Source: Echinarachnius parma (taxonomy: Eukaryota > Echinodermata > Echinoidea > Clypeasteroida > Echinarachniidae). From it: DNA of 64,000 nucleotides. A program made the translations under genes and the position numbers. The stretch lies in the NCBI GenBank assembly GCA_037951105.1, contig JBAMJV010001781.1:166535-230534 (forward strand), read 5' to 3'. The notes under the pieces were generated by a model. That model was not told the DNA's origin and did not search any database. It saw only the letters and a list, made by a program, of their open reading frames with translations. Positions 9,492 to 20,739 of the stretch are shown here, in pieces; the first letter of the stretch is position 1, and the number at the start of each line of letters is the position of its first letter.

Positions 9492-10917
9492 GTTTTTTCT
9501 CTCTCTCCCTCTCTCTCCCCTCACTCTTTCTCCACCTCTTTCTATCTTTCGCTATCTCTCTCCCCCGCTATCTTGAATTTCGCTTTCTGTGATTTTCTTT
9601 CCATTTTTGAGCTCTCTTCTACCATTGACTACTTTCATACAATCCATATGCTTGTCCCAAGTTTAGACAAAATGTCAGAGGACTTCTTATAGATGCTACT
9701 TGTGTCAACAAAGAAAAAAGCGTAACTGTATCTTATGTAGTTTGCCTATGTATGAGCCATTGAAGTACAAACGTGATATACTTCAATGGTATGATCCCAA
9801 CGAACCAGAGCGCGTTGATAGCGCGCTCTGCAACGAACGTGTATACGCCCTCAGCGTTCGTTGGTAAGAGCGCACGGCGCGCTCTTTCGCAAAAAAGGGC
9901 GATTTCTGCAAAAAAAAGGGCGAACATGTGGTTGGAAAACCGCTTCTTACTCATAAGGTGGCAGATGGTGGCAGACAAATTTGGTATCAAAGTAAAGCAT
10001 ACATTGTAAGGAAGGCAATCATTATATTTTTAGCGCAGCAATCGACAGCAATGTTGACCATTTTTGCGCATGAAAGAAAACATCGATTTTCCCCCATTAT
10101 TTGTTTGATTCTACTAAACATAAATTCCGACATAACTAATAGTTTGGTTTTAAAATGTAAGATTACTTAGAATAACTATTGTAAAACGAGCATTTCAATT
10201 TTTAAGTCGATTAAGCAAGCCGTTTGGCAAATATGAAAAAACCGCAATATTGCATTTAACACACTGTGTTCCCTAAAATCAACATTTCTGGACTTTGTGA
10301 AGAAAAATGACCCACTTAAAATAAATATCGAGAAGAAATATTGTTCGGAGATGTTCTACAGGTTGTAATCTTTGCTTAAAACATAAAAAAAAGCAATTTC
10401 ATTTCCATGACCAAGTCACTATTTGGCGCACTTTTGATCACACCTGGCCCACTGTGCGCCGACGGAATCAGTAGCGTCTATCGCTAGAATGCCGACAGTG
10501 AAAAAGACAATAATAATGTCAAAAAGGCCATGAAAGCGATAGATTTGTCGATCTACACTAATATGTGATGAAACTTGCCGCTAGATCAAAATTATGATTT
10601 GTAGCTCGATTCCTATTTAAAATTATAATCTGTGATTTCGGCACCATCCCGACTTCTTTCTGTCAGATCTGACGCGTTAGACACCCACATCGGCATCCGA
10701 AATTCACAAAAACATTTTTTTTTTTTTAGAATTAAAAATCATACAAATCTCTTAAAACTGTACTCACACATTGAGAAAAAAGGCAGATTCCGACACATCT
10801 ACAAAGTAGATGGTCCACTCAGGACTTTCGTAAGCCCATTCACAAGGATATTCACGGAACGTGCGCTATATAAGTATCCACTATTATTATTATTATTATT
10901 CGCCAAAGTGTGAGAGC
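9492..10917. other. Non-coding stretch with CT tract, hairpin and a LINE/SINE-like tail
   Basis: A CT-rich tract (9497-9565) is followed by a small perfect hairpin (9757-9789) and by GC-rich palindromic pieces (GAGCGCG and GCGCGCTC, 9806-9890). GTGCGCTATATAAGTATCC followed by ATT repeats (10859-10900) resembles the 3' tail of LINE/SINE families that end GCGCTATATAA plus ATT. No gene seen. Confidence 0.4.
9757..9789. repeat. Short perfect hairpin
   Basis: CCATTGAAGTA and TACTTCAATGG arms of 11 bp with an 11-nt loop. Confidence 0.6.
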
Positions 10918-11648
10918 CAGGGTTGGCGATTTAAATCGCCTCGATTTAATTTTAAAAATCACTTATTTAAATCGCTTCCATAGACTTGTGTGTTGTAGAA
11001 AATATGTTTGTTTTTGTTTTGTTTTTAATATATGTTAGAAATATTTCAAAATATATGAATTGTAATACATTTGCCCTCCAGTTATGCTTAAGTCTAAGAT
11101 ACTACAACATTATTAAAGCAGGGCCCAATAATTGACACTTGCAATTGCCCACTTGCCCAGGGCTAATATTGGGCAAGTAAAAGTACATAAAATGGTCTTA
11201 TTTGGTTGCCCTGTTACCAATAGGGCAGCTAAAGTGATCAAATACGAGTGCAAAACTGTAATTCCTAATGTTTCAACTTCATCTAGAAGTAATAGGGCAA
11301 GTACACTTTCTGTTTGGGCAAGTAAGGTCAAATAAAACATGATTTTACTTTTACGACTAGGGCAGTAGATGAAAAGGTTAGTCTGCATGCTGGAAATAAT
11401 CATAAAAATCAGTCTCAGGTTTTATAAAATCATAAAAATTGATCATAAACAAATCAATAGGGAATCATAGAAATCATAAAAAGTTTAATAAAATCACTCT
11501 TCGGTTTAGATAATTGATAACAATCGCTCTTAGGTTTAAAAAAAATCATTACAATCAGAAAAAAATCTGAAAAATCTGAAAAATGTAAATACAATATTTT
11601 ATTTGTGTTTCGTAGTACTTGTTTGAATTCATGATTTCCCCTACCCTG
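10918..11648. mobile_element. Probable hAT-like MITE (CAGGGT ends)
   Basis: Starts CAGGGTTGGCGATTTAAATC and ends GATTTCCCCTACCCTG, giving imperfect terminal repeats of the CAGGGTNGG type common in hAT elements. The interior is full of ATCATAAAAATC and TTTAAATC motifs. AGAGC lies near both outer edges but a clean 8-bp duplication is not visible. A different segment at 11121-11362, starting CAGGGCCCAATAATTG and built on TTGCCC/GGGCAA, may be nested inside. Confidence 0.45.
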
Positions 11649-11949
11649 GCCTTAGAGCTACTTGAATTGAGCTTGTCGGTTTCAATTACCCTTAAAAGCA
11701 TTTTTGTAAATAAATCATACAAATTACAAAACTCTGGTACACATACACCTAAAAAGACAGACAGCGAAGGAGCGGCTCATGCGTTGATTGTGCAACAAAA
11801 TCACGGATATTTCTTCCTTTTCGTCAATCTACAAATATGTGATTTATCGATTGTGTTTACATCTACCATGAGGACCTCCCAGGACATATAAGTGAGTTTC
11901 CTGACATTTTGAAGGGCAAAATATGACTTGAAAGTATTGAGCCAGTTTC

Positions 11950-13425
11950 TCATATGTAAACATATAAACGGCATCGCACTTCACAACACCGGGCCAGAGT
12001 CGGCCGAAATATATCTCAGTGACTGTATCGCGACGTGATCACTAGTTCAAAGTTTTCAAACTCTTTTGTTGGACAACAATACAGTTTACACCCTCCTTTG
12101 TATCGCCGTACCCCTCCACACAATGGATGGTCCGAACAGTGGAGCTAATGAAAGGAAATCACCCCGAGTTGGGGCAGGGAGAGCAACGCGAAATTCGCAG
12201 TCAAGCGAAATCACGCAAATCCCGATCCCTGAACTGCTCATCAATAAAGACTTCTTAGACCTGATCAAAAAGACGATTAAGAAAACAATACGAGAGGAAA
12301 TGCAAGAACTAGAACAAGAATTTGCCAAACTCTCGAAGCAAGTAGAGTCAAACGAGACAAATATTGTCTCACTTCAGATCGAGACTGAACGTAAAAACCA
12401 ACAAATAAACGATCTTGAAAAACGACTCAAAACACAGGAAGACTCAAAAACAGACTACAAAACAAGTGCAACGACGCCGAGCAGTACTCGAGGAGAAATT
12501 GTATACAAGTATTTGGAGTCCCAGAAAGCACAGGAGAACAGACCGACAAAGTCATCATGAACATTGCCAAGGAGAAGCTAGGAGTGGAGCTACAACTAAA
12601 GGACCTCGACCTCGACGGAGACCAGACCCTCAATGCAGAGGAGCCTCAGTACACCAGCAGAGACTACCAGCGACACCGACCTCGAATCCGGGTGGATCGG
12701 GGAACACAGCCCCATCGACACCGACATCGTGGGCCGCTGTGGCGGATAGGGCGACGCGGAGGTCGGAACAGGTTCACCACCGACCGATCATCGTCAAATT
12801 TGCTACCTACCGCGCGAAGCAGACACTGATGGCGGTTAGACGGCGGCTCAAAAACTCCGGGATTACTATAGCGGAGGACCTGACCTCCCATAACTACGAA
12901 ATACTCAAGGAGGCAAGATCGTCACCAAGAGTATCAGCAGCTTGGTCGTCAGATGGCCGCATCCTGGTAGCACTCCCTGCGACAAACGGCAAATCGGTCA
13001 GGAAAGTTATCGGTACCATAGAAGAGGCAAGAACATTAAGGTAACCACATTATACATGAATAGAACGTGACGAAAAACTCACATAGACTGATAGACAGCT
13101 AGAGAGAGAGAGAGAAAGTAGGATGACAGAACTATAATATTTCCCTGGGAGGTTCCCGACCCTCTCAATAGACATTTTTACTTTGAACTTGTATTATTGA
13201 ACTCAGTATTCCCTAATATGGGATTTAATTTGTGATTTTGTGATTTTTGTGATTGAAACTTGTTTGACTTATCTGCGTGAGTGTGTATGAAGTGTGTGAA
13301 CTGTGCTGATTCTTTATCCTCTGCTCAATCATTCATCTGTACGCAATGTATTTCAAGTATATTACCTTTTAATCATTTTCTTAGTGACAATGATTTGTAT
13401 TGGAATGTGTTTAGTTTCTTTCAGG
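11950..13425 (+). mobile_element. 5' fragment of a LINE: 5'UTR, ORF1 and start of ORF2
   Basis: Contains a broken ORF1 (12123-13044) and, further on, an ORF (13281 onward) starting CVNCADSLSS with a CxxC...CTQC pattern and ILPFN, resembling the N-terminal Cys-rich start of ORF2 in CR1/L2-like LINEs. The fragment stops abruptly near 13425, where it abuts the 3'-truncated minus-strand LINE. The left boundary is approximate. Confidence 0.6.
12123..13044 (+). pseudogene. LINE ORF1 protein (coiled coil + RRM-like), frameshifted
   Basis: The first frame (from ATG 12123; an upstream in-frame start lies at 12066) gives a short basic N-terminus and a coiled coil rich in Glu, Lys, Asn and Leu (residues about 50-120). 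The reading frame then shifts near 12490 to give IQVFGVPESTGEQTDKVIMN, the start of an RRM-like domain of the L1/CR1 ORF1 type. It shifts again near 12620-12650, ending with PIIVKFATYRAKQTLMAVRR and AWSSDGRILVA up to TAA at 13044, the conserved ORF1 C-terminus. Such proteins coat LINE RNA in a ribonucleoprotein particle. Two frameshifts make this copy dead. Confidence 0.75.
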
Positions 13426-15066
13426 GACTTACTCTGGGAGCGCAGATTCCTAGCAGGACGACATACTTTTAATAAACTCTGAAGGTATTCGGGGCCTCGA
13501 CCTTGGAAGCACAAGTATGTTAAAGAGAGCATTTTATATTGTATCCGAAATTTCACAGGGACCCAATGTAACTCTTCCAAGATTGGAGTTATATGCTCAT
13601 GCTTGTTGGCTCGTACAACCAATCTTGCAGCTGAGTTTTGAATCCTTTGCAACTTGCTGATTTGCAGGTCAGGGAGCCCATATAACACACTATTATAATA
13701 CTCAATTCGTGACATCACGTGTGCATGAACAAGTCTCTCGGTGGCCACTTTTGACAAATATTGCCGAGCCATGCCTATCTTATACAAAGCTAGTGAGGCA
13801 GCTTTACATACATTATTCACATGTGCGTTTATTACAAAATGTTTATCTAATTGAACGCTCAAGTCTCTCACAAAATCATCCGCAGTATTAACAACGGTTT
13901 CATCAAGAATCACATGATCAATTTGTTGACATTGCCGGAACCTACTTACAAACTGCAAAACTTCTGTTTTGTCAGCATTTAATTTCAAATAATTTTGATG
14001 AGACCAATACTTCACATCGTGAATGCAAGCCTGTAACCTAGATATTGCATCTAATTGAATACCTTTTACTATGCATACATAAACCTGGGTATCATCTGCA
14101 TACATCATGCAATTCAACCCATGTTGAACTACGATATCTTGTTTTGGGGCAGAGTACATACTATAGGCAAGATGACCTATCACGGGACCCTTGAGGGACG
14201 CCATATGAATTTGAATGAAGATCTGACTTAGAGTCACCAATAGCAACACAATGAGTTATACTTTCCAAATAGGAGCTTATCAATTTCAATGCATTACCAC
14301 ATATTCCGTATCTTTTTTCTAGCCGTAACAACAGTTTATTTTGGTTTATAGTATCAAAGGCCGCTGAATAGTTAGGGAGAAAAAGGATCGCCTCATCTTC
14401 TCTATCTAGAGCCAGCAGAACATCGTTGACAACTCGAACAACTGCGGTCTCACAGCTGTGATTCGGTCTGTATGCAGATTGGGCGCTAGCAAACAAGTTG
14501 TTTTTCATCAGATATGTTTGAAGTTTACTTACAATCAATCTTTCAATTATTTTTCCAATGAACTTCAGATGGGCAATTGGTCTATAATTCTTTAACTCAT
14601 CCTGATCAAGTTTGTATGCCTTCAACAGTGGAGTAATGTGCGCATGTTTGAGCGTTTCTGGGAAATATCCATTTTTCATTGTTGAGTTGACTACGTTGGT
14701 GATGACTGGGGCCAGTTTCTCTGTACATTTTTTGAGCAGATCAGTAGGAAGGGGATAAAGTCCCCATGTAGTTGATTTGGAGCTTGCAATGACCAATTCC
14801 ACTTGACGTTGTGAAACAGCTCAAAACTCATTAAATCTATGATGAGTTTCCCGCTCAGCAAAACTGTTCAGGTCATGTTGATTGGTGTCATGAAGGGACT
14901 TAACAATGTTCTCAGTCTTATCGGCGAAAAATGTAGCAAAGCGGTTAGCCAATGAAGAATTCCCATCGTCACTTTTAGGAAGGGTTTTAGAAGACCCAAC
15001 ATGCCACAGTCTATCAACTTTGAGAACAAATTCGCGAGGACCACATTCCTCCAGTTCAAGTGACAA
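13425..15066 (-). pseudogene. LINE reverse transcriptase domain, frameshifted
   Basis: Continuation of the LINE on the minus strand in several pieces. A linker ends at a stop near 14821. RT fingers/palm (14161-14802) include LKNYRPIAHLKFIGKIIERL, SAYRPNHSCETAVVRV, motif A as LPNYSAAFDTI and GVPQGS. After a frameshift near 14180 the palm continues with LNCMMYADDTQVYV, RIEYYNSVLYGLP and RIQNSAARLV. Motif A normally reads LDxSAAFD; the first Asp is Asn here, which alone would probably kill polymerisation. The C-terminus is lost at the 13425 junction. Confidence 0.75.
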
Positions 15067-15140
15067 GTGGTCCCTTTTAGTTTAAGATAGAAGTTTGTTG
15101 TATCGCGCACCTTCCTCAACACAGATCTGATGATCTATTT

Positions 15141-16670
15141 CTATAGTAGAACTCCGCCAGCGTCTTTCCAGTCTTCGTAGGCTTTGCTTAGCTTCCCGAC
15201 AGGGTTCATTAAACACGGTGAGCGAGGTCGAGATGTGATTGTCCTAGTGACAAGAGGAGCATGCTCGTCAAGAAGGTTCCGCAGCGTGGTTTCATACTGC
15301 TCGATCAGGCAATCTACGTTGTCAAATGGAGAGATGTACAGTTCTGAGTTTCTGATGTCACTGCGGAATGAATCTATGTCAATGTTTTTCAACTTCCTAA
15401 AACTTATTTCAGTTTTCACAGGAGGGGGTTTGCCAATTGCGAGTTGGCAAATAAGGGCTGCATGATCCGTTGGTAGGTAACTAGTGCAGGATACTTGAGA
15501 TACTATGTCATCTGAAGTACGAGTTAGGATCAAGTCAAGGGTGTGCCCTTTCAGGTGGGTTGGAAAGTTAACATGCTGTTTGAGGTCTGCTGATGTAATT
15601 AAATCCAAGAAAGTGGAAGCCTCATTGTCGTTGATATGGTCGAGATGAAAGTTAAAGTCTCCTGTAATAACAAGATTGTGAGGCTCTGTCAGCAATCCCT
15701 CGATGAGACTGGCAAATTCTTGGAAAAATATAGGCACAGTGGGTCTTCGGTCTGTTGTCCTTTGCGGTCGGTACACAATAACCAGACGCAAGGGCTTCTG
15801 TTCCTGTCTGGTGATAATCATATTCATGTACTCAAAGGATTCATTAGTCTCATGTAGTTTTTCAACACGTACGCCGCAGTTCTTATGGATGCACACACCC
15901 ACATCGCCGCTGGATATGTCGCTACGAGGAGAGTGCAGGAGCTGATGGGAGGGCAGCGACGAACTTAGGTCTGCCAAGGAGCGATTGTCACGGGCATCTC
16001 CAGTTAGCCATGTTTCTGTTATGGCCAGTATATCAAGATGGTTAGAAGCAAATAGGTCGCAGATCATATGAGTCTTGTTCTTTATCGATCGTTCATTCCA
16101 TAGTGCAAATTGAGAGTGACGGGCCACCTGCTGTAGTGTTGATGCGACTTCTACAGCTTCAGATGTGGTTGCTAATGGTTCTCTGATCCCAGCTGGGATG
16201 TTTCTTTTCCGCTTTGAAATTCTGCGTCCTCCTTTGACGCCTCGATGAGTGGGCCGGTTCGATGAGATTTCAAGCGATCTGATATTTTTTCCATACGTCT
16301 TCACCAACTGAGGTAGCACTACGGTGCTTAAGGTTGAGCAGTTCATCTCTGCCGCGTCGTAAAGTTCCTTTTGGGGAACATAGCTGTGCGTGAACAACCG
16401 GCAAGTCCTTGATATTGTCTGACTCATTGAGTAAGTTTTACCCTGGATTGGGCCTGGATTTGGATGGATGTCGCCATGTTTTGCGAGCTCTGTGCGGAAA
16501 CTGATTGTACTGTTAGTATAGTACAGGACTCTTTTCCCAATATACACACGTGAGTTCACTTTTGTTGAGCTCTTCTTGACTTGAATTGGTCCATTCAGGC
16601 CGCCACCATTGAAAGTGACAGACCAGCACAGAAAAAAGAGCACAAGGGGGATAATCCTCCAACCTGCCAT
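15141..16670 (-). CDS. LINE ORF: signal-like segment, 2A-like motif, APE endonuclease
   Basis: 509 codons from ATG 16670 (good context, ACAATGG). Residues 5-20 are hydrophobic and look like a signal peptide or anchor. Residues 66-74 read GDIHPNPGP, a 2A-like ribosome-skipping motif of the type known in CR1-clade retrotransposons. A basic stretch (about 144-157) follows. The APE-type endonuclease spans about 187-420: WNERS near 191, ETWL near 219 (catalytic Glu), GDFNFHLD near 337 and TDH near 401-403. All key residues are present. The protein would nick the target DNA for target-primed reverse transcription. The frame ends in a stop before the RT, which continues in other frames downstream, so the element is inactive. 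Confidence 0.8.
   Translation of the reverse strand: MAGWRIIPLVLFFLCWSVTFNGGGLNGPIQVKKSSTKVNSRVYIGKRVLYYTNSTISFRTELAKHGDIHPNPGPIQGKTYSMSQTISRTCRLFTHSYVPQKELYDAAEMNCSTLSTVVLPQLVKTYGKNIRSLEISSNRPTHRGVKGGRRISKRKRNIPAGIREPLATTSEAVEVASTLQQVARHSQFALWNERSIKNKTHMICDLFASNHLDILAITETWLTGDARDNRSLADLSSSLPSHQLLHSPRSDISSGDVGVCIHKNCGVRVEKLHETNESFEYMNMIITRQEQKPLRLVIVYRPQRTTDRRPTVPIFFQEFASLIEGLLTEPHNLVITGDFNFHLDHINDNEASTFLDLITSADLKQHVNFPTHLKGHTLDLILTRTSDDIVSQVSCTSYLPTDHAALICQLAIGKPPPVKTEISFRKLKNIDIDSFRSDIRNSELYISPFDNVDCLIEQYETTLRNLLDEHAPLVTRTITSRPRSPCLMNPVGKLSKAYEDWKDAGGVLL
16449..16475 (-). other. 2A-like ribosome-skipping motif GDIHPNPGP
   Basis: Matches the D(V/I)xxNPGP core, but His replaces the Glu usual in active 2A (DxExNPGP). 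It follows an N-terminal hydrophobic segment, an arrangement described for 2A-signal sequences. Activity is doubtful because of the His. Confidence 0.7.
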
Positions 16671-16769
16671 TGTTCAGTCCAAAGAGTTTAAGTGTAGCAG
16701 CATGCTTGAGTGAATGTCAATGGATCAAGCAAGACACTGTACTTAAGATGGCCACTAGGGCAATTCCAC

Positions 16770-18895
16770 GGTAACGGAAGGACATTCAGACACAATTTTG
16801 GAACTTCAATCAAATAATTCCAGGATCCTGCTTTTTATTTTTTATTCTAAATGGCATGTCTTTGATACTTGTTGGGACACCTTTGATTTCCACTATTTCT
16901 AAAATTTTGACCGCATTATGTAAATTAGATATGGACACTAATGAGGCCGGTAACGGAAGGATGCCAAAATGGACATGGATTTTAAAGTTTTTTAGTTATG
17001 ACCCAATCTCTGAGTGTGAAGTTACGAGGTTAAGTTGGCTACTAGTCAATTTCCTTATGTTCACAGAGTATAACACCACCTTTTAAGAAAAATATTTACA
17101 TTGGTATATTAATTATGAGAAATTAATTACTCCAGTGTTCGGTAACGGAAGGACGGTAACGGAAGGACCTCTGAAAAGTCTATTGGAATTGTACAATAAA
17201 ATTAATTTTGAAATTTAAAGACCATTTATGAGAAGGAAACATCTCTTTTGTGGTCTAAAATGAGTTTGTATCATAGATAGCATATGGACAACACAAGCAT
17301 TTACATTTCTATTTTTTTCTTACTATGCTCCAATGCTCCAATGGCTCTTATTCATGGTCAATCCATGTTAACGGAAGGACACTCAGACACAAATTGTCAA
17401 CTTTAAGAAAGACATTTTTAAATACTTGTGTTGTTAGAACAGTCTATTTTGATAACAATACTTCCAAAACATACAGTTTTAAGGTCCCACAATTTATTTT
17501 TATTTTTTTTATCTCCGCACATTATTGAATATGCATACAAGTGAGGTCGGTAACGGAAGGACACCAAAATGGACAAGGTTTTGTTATCAAATCACTTTTA
17601 ACTAAAACTCTGTGATATTAAATAATACAAAATATTTTAAGGGTATACACATTTCATTCTCTGAAGGGTTAAGAAGAATTTACTTGTTCTTTGATTCAAA
17701 TTTGTCCTCAGATATTTGAGTTATTTCACACAAAGCGGACCAATGTTCGGTAACGGAAGGACATAATGGACTATAATGTATGATATGACACAGTAGGGTC
17801 ATTCCATGTCAAATCACCTTTAAAAAAATAGAAAATTTTCATCGCAGCCCCCTTCAAATTTGCTAATATTTGGTATGTATGATATTTCAACCTTTAAAAG
17901 CGCAAATATTTAAGTTTTAGCCCAATCCGCCCAATGGTTTTGGCGCTATGGTCGATTCTTATGGGGGAGTTTTGTAAGAAATGGGCGTGGGCGCCATTTT
18001 TCAAATGGCCATGTCCATTAACCGTTGGGTCAATTTATTTTGTAAAGGTGTCATTGGACTGGGGATGTTATGTGCAATCCATTTATGCCATTTGTGTTCA
18101 TGCATGAGCGAGTTTGGATACGATAACCTTTGACCTTAGATTTTGACCTTCCGTTTTACCTCGTGGATCAAATAATTTTGAGAATTTGTTTTGCTTAAAT
18201 CTTGGCTTGATATAATTTCTACAACATATGAAAGAATTGGAGATATATTATTTCTTGCTTTTTCTACAGCCTTGTTTTTAGTTTGCAAATTTCATGTAAA
18301 ATTTAATTATTTTAGACCTACACTCATGTCCAAGAATTCTATAGGGGTGTATTGTATAAAAAAAGACCTATTCAAAGTCATGATCAGAGCCTATTCACAC
18401 CCTGGCTCACCACAGTTAAATAGACCTACTAATCCCCATACAATAGAAATCCAGACAAATGGCATCATGGTACAAGGGCCCTGTTGCAGAAAGAGATAAA
18501 ATCAATTGTGAGCCAGATAAAATGTTCTAAATGCACAAATCTGATTGGTTGAAACACAGAAAATTACTAGTCTGACCACGCTACGCCACTGATAGCTGGC
18601 CATTGCAGGTATTGTCTCATTATTTTGGGTTTTCATTTATGAGAGACCAATTTTTTAACATAAATTTTGTCATAATATGTAATATGAGGTACCTTGTCCA
18701 TCTGTTACCATGTGTATGGTAACGGAAGGACATTTTCTTTTGTTATTTATTAATTAACGAAGAAACAATGAGTAATACAATTGTTAGCAATGGGAAGGCC
18801 TACTTGAACTTGCTTTGCACTGAAGAACGGTCTGCTCTCTAACAATTATGTGAGCCACAAAATTAAAAATATTGATTTTTCGGTAACGGAAGGAC
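16770..18895 (+). repeat. Dispersed GGTAACGGAAGGAC boxes (nine)
   Basis: Positions 16770, 16949 (last base T), 17141, 17155 (tandem), 17367 (GTTAACGG), 17549, 17749, 18718 and 18882. The first three sites and 17367/17549/17749 have matching flanks offset by about 600 bp, showing a tandem duplication. Typical spacing is 180-210 bp. Candidate transposase-binding sites (inference). Confidence 0.8.
17789..18180. repeat. Internal segment related to the element at 60420-61784
   Basis: Starts GGGTCATTCCATGTCAAATC and continues with CTTCAAATTTGCTAA and a CGC-containing module like the left end of the 60420 element. No matching right end was found, so it is a nested or recombined terminus. Confidence 0.6.
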
Positions 18896-19496
18896 ATTTT
18901 CATAGGCTGAAAATAAGAAGTCATTGAAGCATAACAAATCAAATAAATCATACAAATTTACTATTTTACGAAATGGTCACATCTCAGGAGTCAGAATAAT
19001 GGTTTTTAGGCTTAACTGGGGAAATATTAAACAAACACAGGATCAAAACACTTTTTCACCAAAATGTCAAATTTGTGGGGTTCAATTATGGTTATAAAGT
19101 TATTATAAAAAAACAACTACAATTATGTAAAACTAAAATTTTCTCATTGAATTCCAAACATATAGAATTTAAGCTTTGATTTGATACCAAATTTGTATCA
19201 TAAAAATGCTTGTAAAATGTTTGGTCAAATGTCCACTTTGGCGTGGAATTGCCCACTAGTACAAATATTATGAGCAGAAACTTTACGTTTGCAGTACATC
19301 CAAATTCATGAACGAAATCACACTAAAACTGTCTAGTAGAGGCTGGGATACATCCAAAACAGAATGGTATATAAATTATCAAATAAGTCCAAGTGTGTCA
19401 GTAGAAATAAGCAAAAGATCAGGAGACGGGTGCAGGCAGCTGTTAGGCGCATCGACACACAAGTCTCTGGACCATGATTTGAATTCCGGTGATTTG

Positions 19497-19680
19497 TGAT
19501 TCTAATTACCGTTCACAATGGCAAAAATACCGTGAAAGTGATAAATAACTCAAATCATGATTGAAATCACGAATTTTTGCCACTGTGATTCAAATTACCG
19601 TTCACACTGTCAAAAATACCGTGATTGGAGTTAAAAAATAACTCAAATCATGATTGAAATCACGCATTTTCCTCAGTCTG
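19497..19680. repeat. Tandem repeat, about 2 copies of a 90-bp unit
   Basis: ATTACCGTTCACA, CAAAAATACCGTGA and ACTCAAATCATGATTGAAAT recur in order. The unit contains small inverted repeats (TGATTTGAATT, AATCATGATT). Confidence 0.65.
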
Positions 19681-20000
19681 AAAACGCTCTTAGTCACATT
19701 TCCACACGTTTCCGTCTCGAATAGTCGTTTGTTAGTATCTCCTTTGTTTACCTATATACGTTTTCATGGTTTTGTAGTGGCCTGTGCTTCAACAAAGACA
19801 ACATTGGCTCTTCTTTCAACATAATCATGAATGGAAATTTAGCTCTAAAGTCAAAAATAACGTCACCTCTTTGCTTGGGGTCTGCGCAAAAATTTAAACA
19901 TGGCAGTCTCCATGTGAGTACGGGACGCCGCAACAAAGTAATTTGTGTCTTCTCTTTGCGAGATTTGTGTGGCCTCATCTGTGGGTCATTTTTAGTGACT

Positions 20001-20518
20001 TATAAACCGAACACAACAAGTAACTACCCGACTAAACAATATAGAGATATTCATCACATTATGGCTGAATGAGCACAGATTAAAGACACAATGGCCAAAT
20101 TCAAAAGTCAAAAGGCATTGCGCGTGCCTGTACATTGTTGTGAAACAGCGCATATGGCTGAATGCATTGATTATGGTTTATGAAACAATGCTGTTTGATA
20201 TTCCATTCATTTTGATTTGTATTATGGCACATGTGATAAAATGCATTAATTGCAAATGTAAAACAGTGCATTTTTAAATTTTCCAATTCTCAATAATTTG
20301 TAAAGATGATAATACTTTTGCGAATTTTGAAATATGACTATTTTCTCTGTAAATATATGCTCACTCGACCATGGATTATGGTTACCTCTTATTTTTACAC
20401 ATTGTATTTCTACCTACCATAGGGATAACTTGGCAAGACGAAATCTTGAAACGATTATTGGTTATGAAATTATGGGCAATTGTTTAGGGGGGTAGTTACT
20501 TTTTGTGTTCGGTTTATA
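20001..20518. mobile_element. MITE with about 40-bp inverted ends
   Basis: Starts TATAAACCGAACACAACAAG and continues TAACTACCC. The end, read in reverse complement, is TATAAACCGAACACAAAAAG then TAACTACCC. The 518-bp interior is AT-rich and non-coding. TSD not clear. Confidence 0.7.
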
Positions 20519-20739
20519 TAAAATTAAAGCTCTCTGTGTCGCTAACGAAGTAGCATAGATGAAATATTATCATTTTGGTTCACTTTAAACCAAACTCACC
20601 TCAACTGATCTATCGTATGGTAGCTGCCGGGTATATTGCTCTTGATTCGAGACAAAGTTTAAACAAATAAAAGTTGCTTTGGTTCTCCAGAATGGGTAAT
20701 TTCGGGAGACTATAATTTGTTATAATTTACAGACGCGTG

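Larger units (their letters stand above)
13425..16745 (-). mobile_element. CR1/L2-like LINE with 2A-like motif, 3'-truncated
   Basis: The minus strand carries an ORF with N-terminal hydrophobic segment, 2A-like motif, APE endonuclease and reverse transcriptase. RT homology runs to about CRPARNLRSQSKS and then breaks at about 13425, so the RT tail, 3'UTR and poly/simple tail are missing. That is unusual, because LINEs normally lose the 5' end. The right edge is bounded by the TSD of the 16758-19254 element. Confidence 0.75.
16758..19254. mobile_element. 2.5-kb TIR element with reiterated GGTAACGGAAGGAC motif
   Basis: Begins GGGCAATTCCACG and ends CGTGGAATTGCCC, with ACTA directly repeated outside (16754-16757 and 19255-19258) as a 4-bp target duplication. 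Nine copies of GGTAACGGAAGGAC (allowing one mismatch) lie inside, all in one orientation. The internal starts at 17356 (GGTCAATCCATG) and 17789 (GGGTCATTCCATG) look like additional copies of the terminus, so the element is probably tandemly duplicated or nested. No transposase ORF. Superfamily not assigned. Confidence 0.75.

Noticed and set aside
9733..10009. Overlapping ORFs of 78-85 codons on opposite strands
   Set aside because: Caused by palindromic GC-rich blocks (GAGCGCG, GCGCGCTC); no domain.
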